A DNA stretch of 43,949 bases from assembly GCA_029298735.1 (NCBI GenBank), contig JANSLP010000270.1:1-43949 (forward strand), given 5' to 3'. How positions within the stretch are numbered: position 1 is the stretch's first letter; each line of letters begins with the position of its first letter. Below, one piece after another: positions 41,048 to 43,949 of this stretch. Below the pieces are notes generated by a model. It did not search any database. It worked only from the letters and a program-made list of their open reading frames with translations, and was not told the origin of the DNA. The DNA comes from Ophiostoma sp. CBS 140.51. Lineage: Eukaryota > Ascomycota > Sordariomycetes > Ophiostomatales > Ophiostomataceae. Made by a program: the position numbers and the translations under genes.

Positions 41048-43614
41048 ATGCCTCCCAAGGCCCCAAAGGCCCCCAAGGCCGCCAAGGTCGTCCCCGTTGC
41101 GGCTGACGCCGGCCCGCCGCCGAACCTCGACTTCATCCCTCACCGTATTGCCGTCTACGACCGCCTCAAGGCCGCTGCCGACGCTGAACTCGCCAGCAAG
41201 CCCCGCGAGCCCATCACCGTCACGCTTCCCGACGGCCGCAAGATTGACGGCATATCCTACCAGACCACGCCTTACGACATCGCTCGTGGCATCAGCAAGT
41301 CTCTGGCCGACCGCACCGTCATCTCGCGTGTCAATGGCACCCTCTGGGATCTGATGCGCCCCTTTGAGGGCAGCGCCAATGTTGAGCTGCTCGACTTTGA
41401 AGACGAGGAGGCCAAGCGCGTCTACTGGCACTCGAGCGCCCACATCTTGGGTGAGGCTGCTGAAAAGAACTTTGGCTGCCACCTGTGCTTCGGCCCACCC
41501 ACAGACGAGGGTTTCTTCTATGATTTCGGTATGCCCACCGAGGACGCTGAGGGCAAGCCCAGCACCCGCAGTGCCGTCACCGATGACGACGAGAAGCGCA
41601 TTGCCGCGTCGATGGAGGTCATTGTGCGCGAGCGCCAGCCGTTTGAGCGTCTCGTCATGTCCAAGGCCGACTTGCTCGAGATGTTCAAGTTCAACAAGTA
41701 CAAGCAGGTGCTTATCCAGTCCAAGATCCCCGACGGCACCTCCACCACCGTCTACCGCTGCGGTCCGCTCATCGATCTGTGCCTGGGCCCCCACGTTGTC
41801 GACACCGGCCGCATCAAGGCATTTGCCGTCCTCAAGCACAGTGCCTCGTATTTCCTGGGCGACGCCAAGAACGACTCCCTGCAGCGAGTCTACGGTATCT
41901 CATTCCCTGACAAGAAGTTGCTTTCCGACTACATGAAGTTCCTCGAGGAGGCCGCCAAGAAGGACCACCGTCGTATTGGTCAGGACCAGGAGCTCTTCTT
42001 CTTCCACAAGATGTCGCCCGGCTCGCCGTTCTTCCTGCCCCACGGCATGCGCATCTTCAACGCGCTCAAGGAGTTTATCGTCAGCGAGTACCACCAGCGC
42101 GACTACGTCGAGGTCATGTCACCCAACATGTTCAACGCCGACCTCTGGCGCACGTCCGGCCACTGGCAGCGTAGGTCTCCTGCTGTCTTATCATTTTGAA
42201 GACTTCGAAACAAGCCGGTTGAATCGGAAACTAACAAACTCGTACAGATTACCAGGAGGATATGTTCACGCTTGAGGTTGAGAAGCAGCAGTGGGGTATG
42301 TTAACAATCCGCTCCCAAACATTCATCAACCACCAAAGTCACTGCAGTCACTAACAACAGCCAGCATTAAAACCCATGAACTGCCCTGGTCACTGTCTCA
42401 TCTTCGGCTCCAGAGAACGCTCGTACCGCGAACTGCCGCTTCGTATGGCTGAGTTCGGTGTCCTTCACAGAAACGAGGCGTCGGGTGCCCTCTCGGGCCT
42501 CACCCGTGTGCGCCGTTTCATCCAGGACGATTGCCACATTTTCTGTCAGGAGGACCAGATCGGCCAGGAGATCCGCGGCATGTTCGACTTCCTTCAGACC
42601 GTCTACGGCAAGCTCGGCATGAAGTTCCGTCTTAAGCTCTCCACGCGCCCCGAGGAGTACCTTGGTCACATCGACACCTGGAACCGTGCCGAGGCCACAC
42701 TGCAGAGCGCCCTCGACGAGTTCTCCCAGAAGACCGGCGATGAGTGGGAGCTCAACCCCGGTGACGGTGCCTTCTACGGCCCCAAGGTCGACATCCAGAT
42801 TATGGATGCCCTTCGCCGATGGCACCAGTGTGCCACCGTCCAGCTGGACTTCCAGCTGCCGCAGCAGTTCAACCTCAGCTACATGTCGGCTGCCAGCAGC
42901 AACCCTGCCGATGCCGCCAAGGCCGACGAGAAGCCAGCTGATAAGGAGGCTGAGAAGCCTACCGAGGCCCCGGCTGCTGCTCCCGCCAAGGAGGAGGCTG
43001 CTGCCGCTGCCCCCGCTGACGGTGCTGCTTCATCCGTGCCGGCCAGCGGCCCTGTTATCCAGCCCTTGGCTCCGGGCTACTCGCGCCCCGTCATGATCCA
43101 CCGTGCCGTTCTGGGCAGTTTCGAGCGTTTCATCGCCACGCTGAGCGAGCACTTTGCTGGCAAGTGGCCGTTCTGGCTGAGCCCGCGGCAGATCCTGCTG
43201 GTGCCTGTCATGGCAGATGCCGAGGACTACGTGCGTGAGGTGCAGAAGGTGCTCAAGGCCAAGGGCTTCTTTGTCGACAGCGACCTGGGTGCCAACACCA
43301 TGAACAAGAAGATCCGTAACGGCCAGGTGCTGCAGTACAACTACATTTTTGGTAGGTTCACTTCCTTGTCTCCATTTCGTTTCGTCTTTTTTTTTTTTAT
43401 CCTGAACATCTACTAACAGTTTATAGTCCTCGGTTCCAAGGAGATGCAGGACCGCAGCGTCAGCATCCGTATCCGCGACTCCAAGGGCGACCTCACCACC
43501 CTGTCCCTGGACCAGGTCGTCGAGCGTCTGGTGAAGTTGCGGGAGGACAAGGGCCTGGACATGGACCTGTCAGACAAGGTCCAAGTCAAGGAGGAGGCCA
43601 ATGTCAAGGCGTAG
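41048..43614 (+). CDS. threonyl-tRNA synthetase, cytosolic
   Basis: Four exons: 41048-42170, 42248-42295, 42365-43351 and 43427-43614, coding 781 residues; all junctions are GT/AG and in frame. Order: Lys/Ala/Pro-rich N-terminus, TGS domain (about 54-117), editing/SAD domain with HSSAH at 128-132 and CLGPHV, class II catalytic core with MNCPGHC (zinc ligand Cys397), motif 2 around LTRVRRFIQDD (436-446), second zinc His near 447-448 (DDCHIF), motif 3 region with RPVMIHRAVLGSFER (zinc ligand His636), and the C-terminal anticodon-binding domain. It charges tRNA-Thr with threonine. An Ala/Pro/Glu/Lys-rich insertion of about 65 residues (565-629) sits inside the core between LSYM and RPVMIH. There is no presequence, so it is cytosolic. 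The upstream TGACTCA suggests general amino-acid control. Confidence 0.97.
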
Positions 43615-43830
43615 GTATGGTTTGGGATGAAAGGAAACGAAGCACAAAATAAACACAGTCACGGGGACGGTAAACATGTAGCGTAGCAAGTTTTTGGAAG
43701 GCATTTGAGAGCATTGGGGTTTTCTGAGAACATTGGGGAAAAAACAAACTAAAGTTTGCCCCATTTTGATAGAGGATCTAAACAAGCGAAGACACATGAA
43801 AGAAAATTTTATGCACCCCTCCCGCCCAGT
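43615..43830. other. 3' flank of threonyl-tRNA synthetase
   Basis: Short AT-rich spacer before the edge gene. A possible CAG acceptor ends at 43829 (CCCGCCCAG); no initiator in the right frame is visible. Confidence 0.5.
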
Positions 43831-43949
43831 CACAACGTCAACGGTGTTATCGATACGTTCCGCACTCTCGTCGCCGACACTCTAAAGGCATGGCACGTCC
43901 CAGGCGTGGCCGTGGCGGTTATCGACGGCGACCACACATGGTCCGAAGG
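43831..43949 (+). CDS. beta-lactamase-like serine hydrolase, partial (cut by the right edge)
   Basis: The last ~120 bases code for a peptide with FRTLVADTLKAWHVPGVAVA followed by VIDGDHTWSEG, the N-terminal strand-helix of class C beta-lactamase/EstB-type serine hydrolases (penicillin-binding-protein fold). The catalytic SxxK would lie beyond the edge. The frame is open back to 43753 but has no ATG; ATGs at 43796 and 43811 are in another frame. Either a short upstream exon joins at the acceptor ending at 43829, or there is a frame error. In fungi such proteins are various esterases and hydrolases; resistance function should not be assumed. Confidence 0.6.

Noticed and set aside
1..43949. CRISPR array, prophage, transposon or 5S rRNA
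   Set aside because: I found no repeat-spacer pattern, transposase or reverse-transcriptase motifs, long terminal repeats, or 5S-like sequence; the simple repeats are all short.

Overview
This window is nuclear DNA of a filamentous ascomycete (Pezizomycotina, most likely a Sordariomycete; placement near Ophiostomatales is only a guess). The evidence is eukaryotic gene structure with short introns (about 50-90 nt, GTAAGT-type donors, CTAAC-like branch points), strongly C/G-ending codons in the genes, long pyrimidine-rich 5' leaders, and fungus-specific families (SIT siderophore transporter, ECM11-type protein, TDA10, two-dehydrogenase Fox2). I see no operons, prophage, CRISPR array or recognisable transposon.

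Layout. Positions 1-3803 have no gene I can defend apart from a coding-like scrap at the left edge. Positions 3.8-12.1 kb hold a GT-A-like glycosyltransferase, a siderophore-type MFS transporter, a convergent UNC93-like MFS protein, a metal-dependent amidohydrolase and a tiny Cys-rich protein. Positions 12.5-20.05 kb hold an ER/secreted FKBP prolyl isomerase, tRNA-Ser(UGA) with an intron, a MoCF/molybdopterin-binding-domain protein with a 9-nt micro-exon, GMF (ADF-H family, Arp2/3 regulator), the Fe-S scaffold NBP35 and tRNA-Ser(CGA). Positions 21.9-33.6 kb hold an ECM11-type protein, a TDA10/D-glycerate 3-kinase-like P-loop kinase, the peroxisomal beta-oxidation enzyme Fox2 and an RNF216/TRIAD3-like RBR E3 ligase. 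Positions 33.6-37.1 kb are gene-poor. The right end holds an F-box protein, an 88-residue one-pass membrane protein, cytosolic threonyl-tRNA synthetase and the start of a beta-lactamase-like serine hydrolase cut by the edge.

The genes are mostly unrelated housekeeping functions and do not look like a metabolite cluster. Three regulatory themes can be read. CPC1/GCN4 sites (TGACTCA) lie before threonyl-tRNA synthetase. Three CCAAT boxes lie before NBP35, and a CCAAT plus GATA motif lies before the siderophore transporter, which suggests iron-linked control. A CCTCGG fatty-acid-response core, a TATA box and a 3-codon uORF lie before fox2.

The points most worth following up are the hydrophobic hairpin that splits the IBR domain of the RBR ligase, the conserved-position 9-nt micro-exon, the promoter cluster of ATCGAC motifs before the RBR gene, and two small uncharacterised proteins (60 and 88 residues).
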